This document shows, piece by piece, positions 45,963 to 55,901 of a DNA stretch of 64,000 nucleotides. Made by a program: the position numbers and the translations under genes. Under the pieces are notes generated by a model. The model saw only the letters and a program-made list of their open reading frames with translations, was not told the origin of the DNA and did not search any database. Numbering within the stretch: position 1 is the stretch's first letter; every line of letters begins with the position of its first letter. Source of the stretch: Sphaerosporella brunnea (lineage: Eukaryota > Ascomycota > Pezizomycetes > Pezizales > Pyronemataceae); contig VXIS01000275.1 in assembly GCA_008704415.1 (NCBI GenBank), positions 1-64,000 of the forward strand, written 5' to 3'.

Positions 45963-47288
45963 ATGGAGCGGGTTTTGTTGAAAGAACACAACTATCTCGA
46001 GTGGGAGGAATACATCAGGGACGAGCTCCTTGCTCGCGCGCTTTGGGGGATCGTTGAAGGCACGACAAAGCCACCTCAGAAGCCAATACCAAAGACCGAG
46101 ACCGCCGCGGCGGCACCAGTCGACCCTGATACCCCAGAGTCAACGGATTCTGTCTACATGAGCGATTTCCGCCGCTACCTCATCCAGCGCGACACATACA
46201 ACGACAAGGTTGGCATGGCCACAGCGGAGATTCGGCGGTCCCTGGACCCTTCTGTGCGAAGGCGGTATGCAGACAAGAAGTATATCAAGGCGCCAGACGT
46301 TCTTTGGAAGGACATCGAGAAGGATTTCAACAGGGTGGCCAAGATCGATGCGAATGTTGGTCTCTACAAGCTGAATGCCATCCGCAGGGCCGACTTCGAC
46401 AGCGCGGCTGCTTATCACTCTCGGATTCTGGAGATAGCTACAGAGCTACGCAATGTGGGTACCGAGCTACCAGAGAGCGTTCTGGCATTCTATATGGTTC
46501 AAGGACTCCCGACAGGGGATGTTTGGCTTGCTTTTTGGACCAGCCTCACATCAAGCGACAGTGCTGGAAGCTGCCAGAAGATTCTAGACCAGCTTCAGAT
46601 CTTCGAGCGTTCTTATGCATGGGACCGACACGGTGTATCTGCGTATACAAGCCAGTCGTCCACTGCTCTCTTTGCGAAGAAGGGCACGGCTAAGAAGAAG
46701 GGTGCAGAAACCTCTGGGGGAGGTTCAGACAAGGCTCCCGGGGGAGATCAGGATAAGGACTCCAAGACTATTAAGTGTTACGGCTGCGGCAAGAAGGGAC
46801 ACAAAAAGTCTGAGTGCCGATCCAAGCATCTCTGGAAGGAAAACTCCAATAAGGACAAGGACAATGAAAAGGACAAGAAGGAGTCGAGCAAAGCCAATAT
46901 TGTCAAGGAGGAGCCAGCACCAATAGCTACAGATGCAAGCATGGATTACTTGCTTCTCTCTCAGGAAGCGCTTCTGGTGCGGCCAAAAGCTGACAAGATT
47001 CGGGAGAGTGTTTCTACTGATCGTTGTGCGACAACTACGGATTGGGTTGTAGATTCGGGTGCAACCAGCCGCTGCACCGGAATGGATTATGACTGGATTC
47101 GATACCGGGCGCTTGCTGCGGGGGAGCATGAAGTGATCTTTGCAGATGAGAGTAGGGTTAGCGCAGCTGGCATAGGTGATATTGGGTTGTTACTGCCATG
47201 TGGAAATGGCACGTCATCTCGCATCATACTGCGAAACGTATTACATGTTCCTGCTTGCGGCAAGAACAACTTGATGAGCGTCTACTAG
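45963..47288 (+). CDS. copia Gag-protease frame, ends at TAG
   Basis: 441 codons from the ATG after the leader. Residues 1-230 form the Gag capsid-like part (YLEWEEYIRDELLAR; RRSLDPSVRRRY). The zinc knuckle CYGCGKKGHKKSEC begins at residue 272. A lysine/glutamate-rich linker follows. The protease signature WVVDSGATSRC lies near residues 360-370 and the frame stops after NNLMSVY. Codons after the TAG stay in the same frame and read FLTVGFKV, which normally continues this part of copia polyproteins, so the stop is internal to the polyprotein. Confidence 0.93.
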   Translation: MERVLLKEHNYLEWEEYIRDELLARALWGIVEGTTKPPQKPIPKTETAAAAPVDPDTPESTDSVYMSDFRRYLIQRDTYNDKVGMATAEIRRSLDPSVRRRYADKKYIKAPDVLWKDIEKDFNRVAKIDANVGLYKLNAIRRADFDSAAAYHSRILEIATELRNVGTELPESVLAFYMVQGLPTGDVWLAFWTSLTSSDSAGSCQKILDQLQIFERSYAWDRHGVSAYTSQSSTALFAKKGTAKKKGAETSGGGSDKAPGGDQDKDSKTIKCYGCGKKGHKKSECRSKHLWKENSNKDKDNEKDKKESSKANIVKEEPAPIATDASMDYLLLSQEALLVRPKADKIRESVSTDRCATTTDWVVDSGATSRCTGMDYDWIRYRALAAGEHEVIFADESRVSAAGIGDIGLLLPCGNGTSSRIILRNVLHVPACGKNNLMSVY

Positions 47289-47309
47289 TTCCTAACAGTT
47301 GGATTCAAG

Positions 47310-50288
47310 GTGGACTACGACCTTCAACCTGAGCGAGGTGTCACCCTTTTCACTAAAAAGGAGCGAAAGATTGTCGGAATCAGTCCGGTTAGAGGCAAGT
47401 CATTCTACGTCATTGCAGACAACCCAAGCACCTATCATGTCAACCACCTGTATCACACCGACCGTGTTTGGAAGGCCCACGATATCGTTTTATGGCATAA
47501 CCGTTTGGGTCACTTGAGCTTGCGTGCTATCAAGAAGCTTCATACGACGGCTGCGGTGACAGGACTAACACTGAAAGCATCAGGCTCTTCCACAAGCAAC
47601 TCGGATGAGTGTGTCTGTGAGGCATGCATGGTTGGCAAACTGTGCAAGACTCCGCACAAAACCGTAGGAGAGAAAAAGCGCAAGCCTGCAGTTGGTGATC
47701 TCATCCACTCCGACCTGGTTGGACCATTCCAGACAGCGTCACACTCTGGCAAGCGGTATATGCTTCTCTTCACGGACGACCACTCGAGGTGGACAAGGGT
47801 GTACTTCATGCGCCACAAGGATGAGGTTCCAACCTGCTTCAAGAGCTATGAAGCCATGTTGGATCGACAGTGGGATGCAAAGGTCAAGCGCCTGCGTGTC
47901 GATGGAGGCGGAGAATACAGTGCCGAGGAGTTTCTCGCCCACTTCGCAGCTCAAGGTATAACTAAAGAGACCACAACGCCACATTCTCCTGCGTCAAACG
48001 GAATAGCGGAACGCGCAAACCGCAGTGTATTAGACCCTATGCGTACAATGTTAAAGCATGCAGGGCTCCCAAACTCCTTCTGGGCAGAGGCCGCAGCGAC
48101 GGCGGTGTACATCAAGAACCGAGTCCTACATTCAGCACTGGACAACGGCACCAAGAGTCCATATATGCTCATGTATAAAGAGACACCTGATATCAGTCAC
48201 CTGCGTATCTTTGGTTGTCTTGCCTACGCTCATATCCCAAAAGAGAACCGCAAGTCAAAGCTGGACGACAGAGCAAAGAAGTGTATTCTTCTTGGATATA
48301 ACTCTGACACAACTACGCAGTGGCGGCTGTGGGATGTCGAAGCTAAACAAATTATCATGTCACGAGACGTCAAGTTCGATGAAACACTGTTGTATCGCGA
48401 TCTCCACTCATCAAGAGACCAAGCAGTGTCTCCTGCGTGGGACAAACTGGACGACGATTGGTGTGATTTGGGAAATTCAGAGGCACCGCTGGCAGGGCCT
48501 GAGCTAGGTATGCCTGAGCCTCCAGTCGCACAGCCGCAGCGTTTGAAGCGTGAGCTCAAAGGGCTGTTGAGCGACACTCCACAGACACTACCTTCACGTA
48601 CACGTTCAGCTGCCAAAGATGCTATACGTCTAGCCATAGATACGTCTTGTGGTTTTGCTCAGGTTCAAACTGCCTATCTGGTGATACCCGGTCCAAAGAA
48701 CTACGAAGATGCGGAGGCTTCTGACGAGGTGGAAGAATGGAGGAAAGCAATCGCTAGTGAGCAAGATTCTCTTCGTCAGCATGCTGTGTACGAGTTTGTG
48801 AAGACAGCTCCAACAAAGATTGTGGACGGGAAGTGGGTTATGGTTGTCAAGCAACACCCAGACGGTACAATTGAGAAGTACAAGGTTCGCTTGGTGGCTC
48901 GCGGCGATATGCAAAAAGCGGAGGAATATTCAGAGATCTCTTCACCGGTGGTTGATGCCGAGGTTGTGCGTTTGACCCTCTCTCAGGCAGCCCAGAACGA
49001 TCTTGAAATTGCTGTGTTGGACGTTCCTACTGCATATTTGGGTGCAACGCTACAGGAAGAAGTCTATATACGACTACCTACCGCTATCTGGGCAGACGAT
49101 CCGTGGAAGCGCAGCCGTCCCCTTGTCAGGTTGAAGAAGTCTGTTCCTGGGTTGAAGCAGTCCGGTAAGTGCTGGTTTGACGACATCAGCACTTTTATTG
49201 AAAAGGAATTGGCCTTGCAGGCTTCTATCGCAGCACCGGGCCTGTTTTACAGCCCCAACGCCTTGTTGAACCTCTATGTTGACGATCTTATGATTGTAGC
49301 AAAAGCGGAGAAGCTTCAAGAGCTTTGTGATAAGCTGAAGGCTCGTTTCAACACAAAAGGTGGTTTGGTTGGCAATCATTTCATGTACGTCGGTCTCATG
49401 ATGATGCGCGATCGCACCAAGAAATGCATCCATGTCACGCAGCAGGCGTACATCAAGAAGGTTATTGAGCGCTTCGGCATGGAGAAGTCAACTAAGCGAA
49501 GGATGCCTATGGAGACTGGAATCAAGCTACATTCTCGCAAGGACGATGAACCAGCATATGACAAAAACCACTACAGGCAGGCTATTGGTTGTCTTCTGTA
49601 CGCGGCACTGGGATCGCGCCCTGACATTGCCTATGCTGTTGGAGTTCTGGGACGCTTTGCTGCTGACCCCTCTACCGAACACTGGAAAGCCATCAAGCAT
49701 CTCCTTCGCTATCTGGTCGGCACCTCCCACTACATGCTTCCCATTGTCCCAGCTGAGGATACGCGTCTTCGGCCATACCGGAAACTCGAATCCGTAGAGA
49801 CCCGCCTTGCATCTAATGGTGGTATCGTTGCCTACGCAGATGCAGACCACGCTGGTGACGCTGATGCAGCCAAGTCAACCTCGGGATGGCTGATTTACTA
49901 TGAAGGCTGCCTTCTCATGTGGAGGTCCTGGAAACAGACCTTAGTCGCGCAGAGTACGATGGAAGCGGAGTTGATCGCAACGGCGGAGGCATGGAAGCAC
50001 GCACAGTGGTTGCAGGATGTGATCTTCGAAATTTCACCAGGAGCACCGCGCACTCCTATCACCATGATGGGTGACAACCAGTCTTGTCTGACGGTTCTGG
50101 ATACTGGATTTTCCAACGCTTCCCGTCACCTGCGTCTTCGTTTCTATGCTTTACAGGAGGCAGTCAAATCGGGCAACATGATGCTCGTCCAGGTCTCATC
50201 AGAAGAGCAGCTTGCTGACGGTCTGACGAAGGCCCTTGGAAGTGTGAAACACGGCGTTTTTCTTGAGAGTTTGGGGTTGTTGCATTAG
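47310..50288 (+). CDS. copia Pol: integrase, reverse transcriptase, RNase H
   Basis: The first ATG after the internal TAG gives 992 codons, but in the polyprotein the frame is continuous from Gag. The integrase begins with WHNRLGHLSLRAIKKL and CEACMVGK (HHCC finger), then HSDLVGPF, RVDGGGEYSAEEF and SPASNGIAERANR with the three acidic catalytic residues. The reverse transcriptase contains KWVMVVKQHPDGTIEKYK, DVPTAYLGATLQEEVYI and the core YVDDLMIVA. RNase H reads AYADADHAGD, then STSGWLIYY and STMEAELIATAEA. All key residues seen are present, so apart from the TAG the element looks competent. It lies 60 bases before the 3' LTR. Confidence 0.95.
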   Translation: MDYDLQPERGVTLFTKKERKIVGISPVRGKSFYVIADNPSTYHVNHLYHTDRVWKAHDIVLWHNRLGHLSLRAIKKLHTTAAVTGLTLKASGSSTSNSDECVCEACMVGKLCKTPHKTVGEKKRKPAVGDLIHSDLVGPFQTASHSGKRYMLLFTDDHSRWTRVYFMRHKDEVPTCFKSYEAMLDRQWDAKVKRLRVDGGGEYSAEEFLAHFAAQGITKETTTPHSPASNGIAERANRSVLDPMRTMLKHAGLPNSFWAEAAATAVYIKNRVLHSALDNGTKSPYMLMYKETPDISHLRIFGCLAYAHIPKENRKSKLDDRAKKCILLGYNSDTTTQWRLWDVEAKQIIMSRDVKFDETLLYRDLHSSRDQAVSPAWDKLDDDWCDLGNSEAPLAGPELGMPEPPVAQPQRLKRELKGLLSDTPQTLPSRTRSAAKDAIRLAIDTSCGFAQVQTAYLVIPGPKNYEDAEASDEVEEWRKAIASEQDSLRQHAVYEFVKTAPTKIVDGKWVMVVKQHPDGTIEKYKVRLVARGDMQKAEEYSEISSPVVDAEVVRLTLSQAAQNDLEIAVLDVPTAYLGATLQEEVYIRLPTAIWADDPWKRSRPLVRLKKSVPGLKQSGKCWFDDISTFIEKELALQASIAAPGLFYSPNALLNLYVDDLMIVAKAEKLQELCDKLKARFNTKGGLVGNHFMYVGLMMMRDRTKKCIHVTQQAYIKKVIERFGMEKSTKRRMPMETGIKLHSRKDDEPAYDKNHYRQAIGCLLYAALGSRPDIAYAVGVLGRFAADPSTEHWKAIKHLLRYLVGTSHYMLPIVPAEDTRLRPYRKLESVETRLASNGGIVAYADADHAGDADAAKSTSGWLIYYEGCLLMWRSWKQTLVAQSTMEAELIATAEAWKHAQWLQDVIFEISPGAPRTPITMMGDNQSCLTVLDTGFSNASRHLRLRFYALQEAVKSGNMMLVQVSSEEQLADGLTKALGSVKHGVFLESLGLLH

Positions 50289-50348
50289 GGGGTTATCTTC
50301 GGTACGGTATTAGGTCCTGTTCTGTTTTCTACTCGCTCCGCGGGGGAG

Positions 50349-50543
50349 TGTTGCGGCCCGAAGGGCCTTGTAGAGAGCGGAACGGAGTAGAGTGCTAGAG
50401 GTTGTGTAGAGTGCTTGATAGTGCACCCGGGAGGATCAACCTCCCCCGAAGGTTCCAGCTAGAGCAGACAGAAATACATCTTCTTCTCACCTTCCTTCGG
50501 ATTGTCCCTCGAGTGCGCCTATCGATTCGTCCCTACATCAACA
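50349..50543 (+). repeat. 3' LTR of copia element
   Basis: Identical by eye and in length to the 5' LTR. It is preceded by GCGGGGGAG, a likely polypurine tract, and followed by the CTATA target repeat. Confidence 0.96.
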
Positions 50544-51544
50544 CTATATGGTAACCCTTTTCAATTTGGATGTGGCGCAGACGAAGGCGCTCACTCATAC
50601 GTCCGCTGGGGGGCTTTGGAGGATGGCGTCGGGCGCGAAGGAGCAGGCGAAGCACTTCAACAACCTGTTTGGGGAAAGGTTGGAAACGCCTCAGAATTTA
50701 GACTACTACTACTCGCCTCCTCTGACTGTACCCGTGATTTATCAAACAAGATAACTTCAAATCGTTGTGTTTGTTGCCCGACGGGAGAGGCTTTTGACGC
50801 TCCGCAGACGGGGTACTTGCAAAAGCCGTGGTAATACCAGGCAAGTGTATTATACGCTCTGACCGGTACAGCGACCGCATCAGGCTCAAGGAGAACACAC
50901 CCAAAACGGATGAAAGTAGGTTTTAACTCGGTAAAGTTCCTGCAGCGAAGTGAGACTCGATGATTTAGGGATCGAATCTTTCGCCTCGCTTGCGTAGGTT
51001 ATACGTTCATGACTGTAAGATTTCTAAGGTTTCGCCCAAAAATACCGCGATCTAATACCGCTCAAAAAATAGCTTTCTCGTGACATTTTTAAATGCGGAT
51101 CACTCGTTTTCTTTAGCTTTGCTATGGTTTTTCTATAGTTTGACGTAATCTTGGGTAACTTTACGTATTTAACTGAAATTGTACCGTACGAAAAAATTGT
51201 ATATCATCTTCTTAGACCACTACGATGATTCGAGTGACGTTTCGTGCAAATCGAGCCCGACCAAAAAGCCAGAAGTTGGGATACGAATCGAAACATAGAC
51301 TTTGCGGGCTGGGGGGGGGCGGCGCTTGGGGGGTCTGGCGGTCGACTCCGAAATGTTAAAATTTGAAGCCGCACTGTAACTTGCATCTCGTCACTTTCTT
51401 GTGGCTAAAGCACAGCCGTCACTCGACACCTTTCCCATAACCCTAAGCCCTACCGTCGGCCAAAATCTTTCGCAGAGCCGCATCTTTCAACTATAAATGC
51501 CGGTCTCCCCTTCTTCTCCCTCTTCTTTTCTCTTTAGCTCTCTT

Positions 51545-51660
51545 TGGTACGTCTTCACCTCCCCCAATTATCATCACCAACCCTAATTATCATCACCAAC
51601 CCCTAACTATCATCACCAACCATCACCTCCCCTAATTATCATCATCAACTCTAATTATCA
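51545..51660. repeat. ATTATCATCACCAACCCT-type minisatellite
   Basis: Units of about 22 bases, CCTAATTATCATCACCAAC, recur four to five times with small changes. Confidence 0.85.
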
Positions 51661-51944
51661 TCAACATCGCTAACAAATTTTTCAGCCATTTGGCTTAGAT
51701 CAAGTGTAGTATCTGTTCTTTTCAGTTTAATATCTGAAATGGTTCTATATGGACCGTCATTTATTAATCTAATTTTTGTCTCGAGGGGACTGGCCGCTGT
51801 GCTTGCACATGTCGGTTCCCAATGTGTCACTGGTATTGCACTGCCTCCAGTTGACGCGACCTTTCTTTCATTGTCGTTCTGGCTATTCAGCGAGAAGATG
51901 AGGAAAGTATCTATCCCTATAATGGGCAAAGGTGTGGCATTTAC

Positions 51945-52010
51945 CGGTGGCGTTTTACGGTGGCGTTTTACGGTGGCGTTTACCGGTGGCTAAACACGGT
52001 GGCTAAGCAC
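51945..52010. repeat. CGGTGGCGTTTTA-type tandem repeat
   Basis: Four to five units of 13-16 bases built on CGGTGGC(G)TTTA, the later units reading CGGTGGCTAA. Confidence 0.85.
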
Positions 52011-52625
52011 GGAAACCCTAAGTAGCCGAGTGATTAGCTGTGATGCGGGGGCGCATTGTGGAGCGGAGCCGTGGAGGACACTGAATGAAAGCAACTGCGC
52101 CATGTCTCACACACATACGCCCTGACTGCGACGTACATATGACTTTGCATTTAGTGGCGCTGTACTAATGACTGCACACCGTGTGGTCACCACACGGATG
52201 TTCACTTGTTGTGTTCTTTAAAGACACTCTGCCTCGACTTAAACACGCCGGGCGATGATGATTCGGAGCAGCATAGCATGATCTACTAACTAGACCGGCG
52301 TCTTAGAGTAAGCGCAGCGCCGCGCGGTAAAACTCTTGGCAGGATAGGCAACAGGATAGCAGCCGCGGGCTGAGAATGAAGCGAGTGATTTCCAGTGACG
52401 CCGCCTCAAGCTTGCTCGTTTCCTCAGCTCTGCAACTACCAGCCAGCCGGGCGTTTATAAATGCCGGACAGCCAACGTCAAAATCTGACATCTATCAACT
52501 GATACTCGTCTACCGGCAGCTTGTCAATGCAGCCGCCTGCCCGCTACCATGTATATGCACGGCAGATGAAATCCAAGTACAACTACTGCTGGGTCACTGC
52601 ACCGGAGACACAGGGGACTTCCTCC

Positions 52626-52809
52626 TCTGGGAAAACGGTTAAGGTCGGCGATATATCGATACCAGTAGCCATGCTTTCGGCGTCGACAGGGTGTCATCGT
52701 CTTCGCATTTCATCACGACAGTGCTATGCAAGCCAGAGAGTATCATCGCTCGAACCCTCTCTTGGTCTCTGGGAAAACGGTTAACGTCGGCAATATATCG
52801 ATACCAGTA
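52626..52809. repeat. direct duplication of a 42-44-bp block
   Basis: CTCTGGGAAAACGGTTAA followed by GTCGGC(G/A)ATATATCGATACC occurs at 52626-52667 and again at 52766-52809 with two differences. The intervening 98 bases are not repeated. Confidence 0.85.
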
Positions 52810-53194
52810 CTCTCGCATGCCAGACTATTCGCAATTCGCTGGGCTTAGTCTGGTGCAATATCTGGCCAGCTGGGCGACATCCGCCCGACACCTGAGCCAC
52901 GCGTGCCCGCTCCAACCACGCCCTGTGGAATCCGCTCCAACGACACCTCCTTGCCCGCTGCAACGACACCCCTACCGCTCCGTGTTGCGCGAGCGTGACG
53001 CGAGCCATTGCAGTCAGTCCACACCCAAGTGTGGTTGTTTCCAGATGCCAACCACCGAGGTGGAATGCAGAACCCTCCCCGGACCGTCGACACCCCATAG
53101 GAAAACATCTGAGGCGGAAAAACGCGCTTGCTTGCGAGCAGTTTTTCCATAGTCTCCCGAGTCCCCATACGGCCACCGCTGCCATTGGCCGAGT

Positions 53195-54240
53195 TAAGGA
53201 CTTACAAGCGTGGTGGAGATGCCATCGCTGAAACAAATCGCTTGTTTGAGAGATATGGAGAGCGTCGGGATGACCCTGCCTGGCAGTCTCCTGAAGGTGA
53301 AAAGTTTTGCCAAAGAGCAGCGGTGTCGACATTGCATAAACTGCAGTCCCAGTTAATCCATGACATCACCGAAAGGAGCGCAGAACTCGAGCTACTCCAT
53401 CGCCGGCTTGGACAGGAAGCAGCAAAGGCCGTTTTTGAATGGGGTTAAGCAGCGAAGTAAGGCACTGGACAACCTCGTGCAAGAATACAATCAGGTGGCT
53501 CGGGTCGGCTGGTGTTAGGACCTTGGATGCAGGACGTCTCCGCGAAAATGGCCTTGACAACGAAGAGATGTAGGACATTGAATTGTTCATGGCCCGTGGT
53601 GACTGGGACGTGCATGGCTTCGTATGGCTTCGTTCGTGCTGGGATTGAGGCTCAAGCACGCCTTGAACGCGTGAAAGAAGAGAGATCTCAACTACGTTTG
53701 CACGCACATCGGCTTGTGCATTGGATCTATCGTCGCTTGGCTGTACTTCTTGAGGCGCTAGATGAACCGGACTCCGGTGTTTTTGAGATCAACTTAAAGA
53801 GGATTATTATCCACCATTACAGGGTAATAAAATCTCTTCTGAAAGCCGATGCTCCCTTGTTCGGGCCTAAAGAACGGGCCCTTCTTTTGACCATGCAAAG
53901 ACGTATCATCGAAACTTTGGATCCGGAAAAGATCACGATTACTGCCATTGCCATGGAGGAAGATGCTCAGGCGCGAAGAGTATGGAGGGACGAGAATGGC
54001 AGTGATTGGGGGGATGACATTGATCCAGCGGTGGGAGATGATGATATAGACTCACTAGAGTTGAACGAGGATGGCATTAATCATGAGCTCAACGAAGAGG
54101 AGCTGGGTGGATTCATCGCAGAGCGGCTAAGAGACGATATGGAGGCGGAGTTAGTTGAGAGATTCAGGGAAGAAGTCGATCAAGAGCTGGATATGTTTGA
54201 AGAGGATGGAGATGAGAATGAGATGGTTCTTGATGAATAA
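53195..54240 (+). pseudogene. broken large ORF with acidic C terminus, possibly transposase-derived
   Basis: The coding signal moves between frames. Near 53200-53448 it reads RLFERYGERRDDPAWQSPEG and LLHRRLGQEAAKAVFEWG. Another frame continues with KALDNLVQEYNQVARVG, another with GRLRENGLDNEEM, stop, then DIELFMARGDWDVHGFVW. From about 53640 a 200-codon frame reads AGIEAQARLERVKEERSQL, IIIHHYRVIKSLLKADAPLF and LLTMQRRIIETLDP, then a very acidic tail to the stop at 54240. From memory this resembles the C-terminal end of large fungal transposases with cysteine-cluster heads (KDZ type), but no catalytic core is present and the assignment is tentative. It is inactive. Confidence 0.5.
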
Positions 54241-54415
54241 TGTACATGATGTTCACCACTCCAGAGTACAGATATGACATTGAAAGAGATGTACATCCGT
54301 ATACACGCTTGTACATACGTGTACACGCTCAAACACGGAGCATATAAATTGCTAGTTGAAAGTAAAAAACAAAATCATACAAAAACAATAGCAAGACAAT
54401 CAAATTGTTGGTGAA

Positions 54416-54700
54416 TTAAGACCCTTTACTGTTTACCCAGCTGGCAAACCTGAGTCTAGATGGTGTCAGATACACAATACAGCAGATAGATGCCAGTGGG
54501 GGTTGTACCATCATTCTCGCAACTTCTTTGAGCTGTTCATTCAAATTAGGAGGGCTACATCCTTGATCAAGGAAGGATTGCAGCGACAACCGAATCTCCT
54601 CGAGCTGCTTTGACAGCCCTGCAGTTGTGCCCATCATTTTGAGATCCTGATCAGTGTATCCCTTGGCTTTCCATCTCTTGCGGTACGACAGTTCTGAGAG
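54416..54700 (-). pseudogene. fragment of a retroelement-like ORF
   Basis: On the minus strand, YRKRWKAKGYTDQDLKMMG runs on into a helical stretch (LSKQLEEIRLSLQSFLDQG) and stops at 54416. Upstream of the inserted copia derivative a frame beginning MSEDRATSAPPGFGG (near 55650) reads across the insertion point into SSARDSTMSSPFPEVP and reaches this part after one frame change. The whole resembles the small first ORFs near 56-59 kb. Identity unknown. Confidence 0.4.
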
Positions 54701-54924
54701 CCCCCATCAGGGGGGTCTCTTTTCCGGTTGTGTTTGGGGTGGTGAACGGATCTTCCCCCATGTCAACGTGGCCCGTCGCGCTCTGCTGCGGCGTGGCCGG
54801 CACCTCTGGAAATGGCGACGACATTGTAGAGTCGCGCGCCGACGACGGAATTGTTGAAGCTGGATCGGATCAGAGGGCGCACTCGACGATAGGAAGGCAG
54901 GTGGTAGTGAGATGAAGTTGTTGC

Positions 54925-55287
54925 CTTCTCGATGTCCTTCCAGAGAACGTCTGGCGCCGTGATATACTTCTTGTCTGCATAGCGCCTTCGCACAGAAGGG
55001 TCCAGGGACCGCCGAATCTCCGCTGTGGCCATGCCGACCTTGTCGTTGTACGTGTCGCGCTGGATGAGGTAGCGACGGAAATCGCTCATGTAGACGGGAT
55101 CCTTGGACTCTGGGGTCTCGGGGTCGACCGGCGCCGCGGCGGTCTCGGTCTTTATCTTTGGTGTAGGCTTCTGGGGCGGCTTCGTGGCGCCCTCCACGAT
55201 CCCCCAAAGACCGCGGGCAAGGAGCTCGTCCCTGATGTATTCCTCCCACTCGAGGTAGTTGTGTTCTTTCAACAAAACCCTCTCCAT
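54925..55287 (-). pseudogene. truncated copia Gag, 121 codons
   Basis: The ATG and first 121 residues match the Gag of the complete element closely (MERVLLKEHNYLEWEEYIRD; MSDFRRYLIQRDTYNDKVGM), ending at LWKDIEK. The frame then runs into LTR sequence. No zinc knuckle or protease remains. Confidence 0.9.
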
Positions 55288-55367
55288 TTTGACGACCTTT
55301 CGCGACGTAAAATACGGGGTAGTTTCTGACGTGTTGAAATCCCTAGCGAAGCAGAGGGCTCACAACC

Positions 55368-55601
55368 TGTTGAAGCTGGATCGGATCGGAGGGCGCACTC
55401 GACGATAGGAAGGCAGGTGGTAGTGAGATGAAGTTGAAACAACGACGAGCAATCTAACGTACATTCCCCGTACAGCCGCTCACGTGACAAGCTAAAACAA
55501 CCAACCAAACAAACAGTCGGAGCGCACGCCCCAACCTACCAACAAGCCCGACACTCTGTGCTCACGTCGCTCCGCATCATAAGGCACTCTGTGCCGCAAC
55601 A
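55368..55601 (-). repeat. LTR of the second copia family (5' LTR)
   Basis: 234 bp on the minus strand, TGTTGCGG at the start and TTCAACA at the end, followed by GGTTGTGAGCCC. Its last 71 bases recur at 54852-54922 with one difference noticed. Confidence 0.88.
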
Positions 55602-55901
55602 GGAATCCCCCCAAATCCCGGAGGGGCGGAGGTAGCCCTGTCCTCAGACATTCTATCGAAAGAAATCGATAGGTTCTGATGAATTTTGTTCGCAAAGTGG
55701 AAAAGTGTTCTCGCTTACTCAGTAGTTTTGGTGCGTTGGTGGGTGTTGTCGTTGATGTTCACTACAGGTACGAGAGTATTGGGAGTCGCTGATGCGCGAG
55801 TGAGAAATGAAGATCGAGTGAGAGCGAAGTCGAGCGAGAGAGGGAAGAGCAGAAGGAGGAAAGTGAGAGAGAAAGCTTAGTGACGAGAACACAAGAATCT
55901 C

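Larger units (their letters stand above)
45682..50543 (+). mobile_element. complete Ty1/copia LTR retrotransposon
   Basis: A 4862-bp element with identical 195-bp LTRs (45682-45876 and 50349-50543) that start TGTTG and end CAACA. A perfect 5-bp target duplication, CTATA, flanks it (45677-45681 and 50544-50548). It has a primer site directly after the 5' LTR, a purine-rich GCGGGGGAG before the 3' LTR, and one reading frame for Gag, protease, integrase, reverse transcriptase and RNase H in copia order. A single TAG at 47286-47288 breaks the frame. Identical LTRs point to a very recent insertion. Confidence 0.97.
50549..53190. other. intergenic DNA with short tandem repeats
   Basis: No convincing gene. 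It contains the tandem blocks at 51545-51660 and 51945-52010, a GTGTGGTCACCACAC palindrome near 52181, and a duplicated 42-bp block at 52626 and 52766. The overlapping frames at 52691-53332 on both strands show no domain. Confidence 0.45.
54852..55601 (-). mobile_element. internally deleted copia element, second family
   Basis: On the minus strand it starts with a 234-bp LTR (55601-55368; TGTTGCGGCAC to CTTCAACA), a primer site GGTTGTGAGCCC, a leader and the first 121 Gag codons, then passes directly into the last 71 bp of a second LTR (54922-54852). A perfect 5-bp duplication GGAAT flanks the whole (54847-54851 and 55602-55606), so it inserted complete or was reverse-transcribed in deleted form. 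Its LTR ends and Gag resemble the 45.7-50.5 kb element, but the LTR is longer and diverged. It lies within a retroelement-like ORF. Confidence 0.9.

Noticed and set aside
47288..47310. Gag-Pol frameshift in the copia element
   Set aside because: Both reading frames are the same modulo three, so the separation is a stop codon and not a frameshift.
51545..51660. CCCTAA-like words suggesting an internal telomere repeat
   Set aside because: The unit is about 22 bases of CCTAATTATCATCACCAAC, not tandem TTAGGG.
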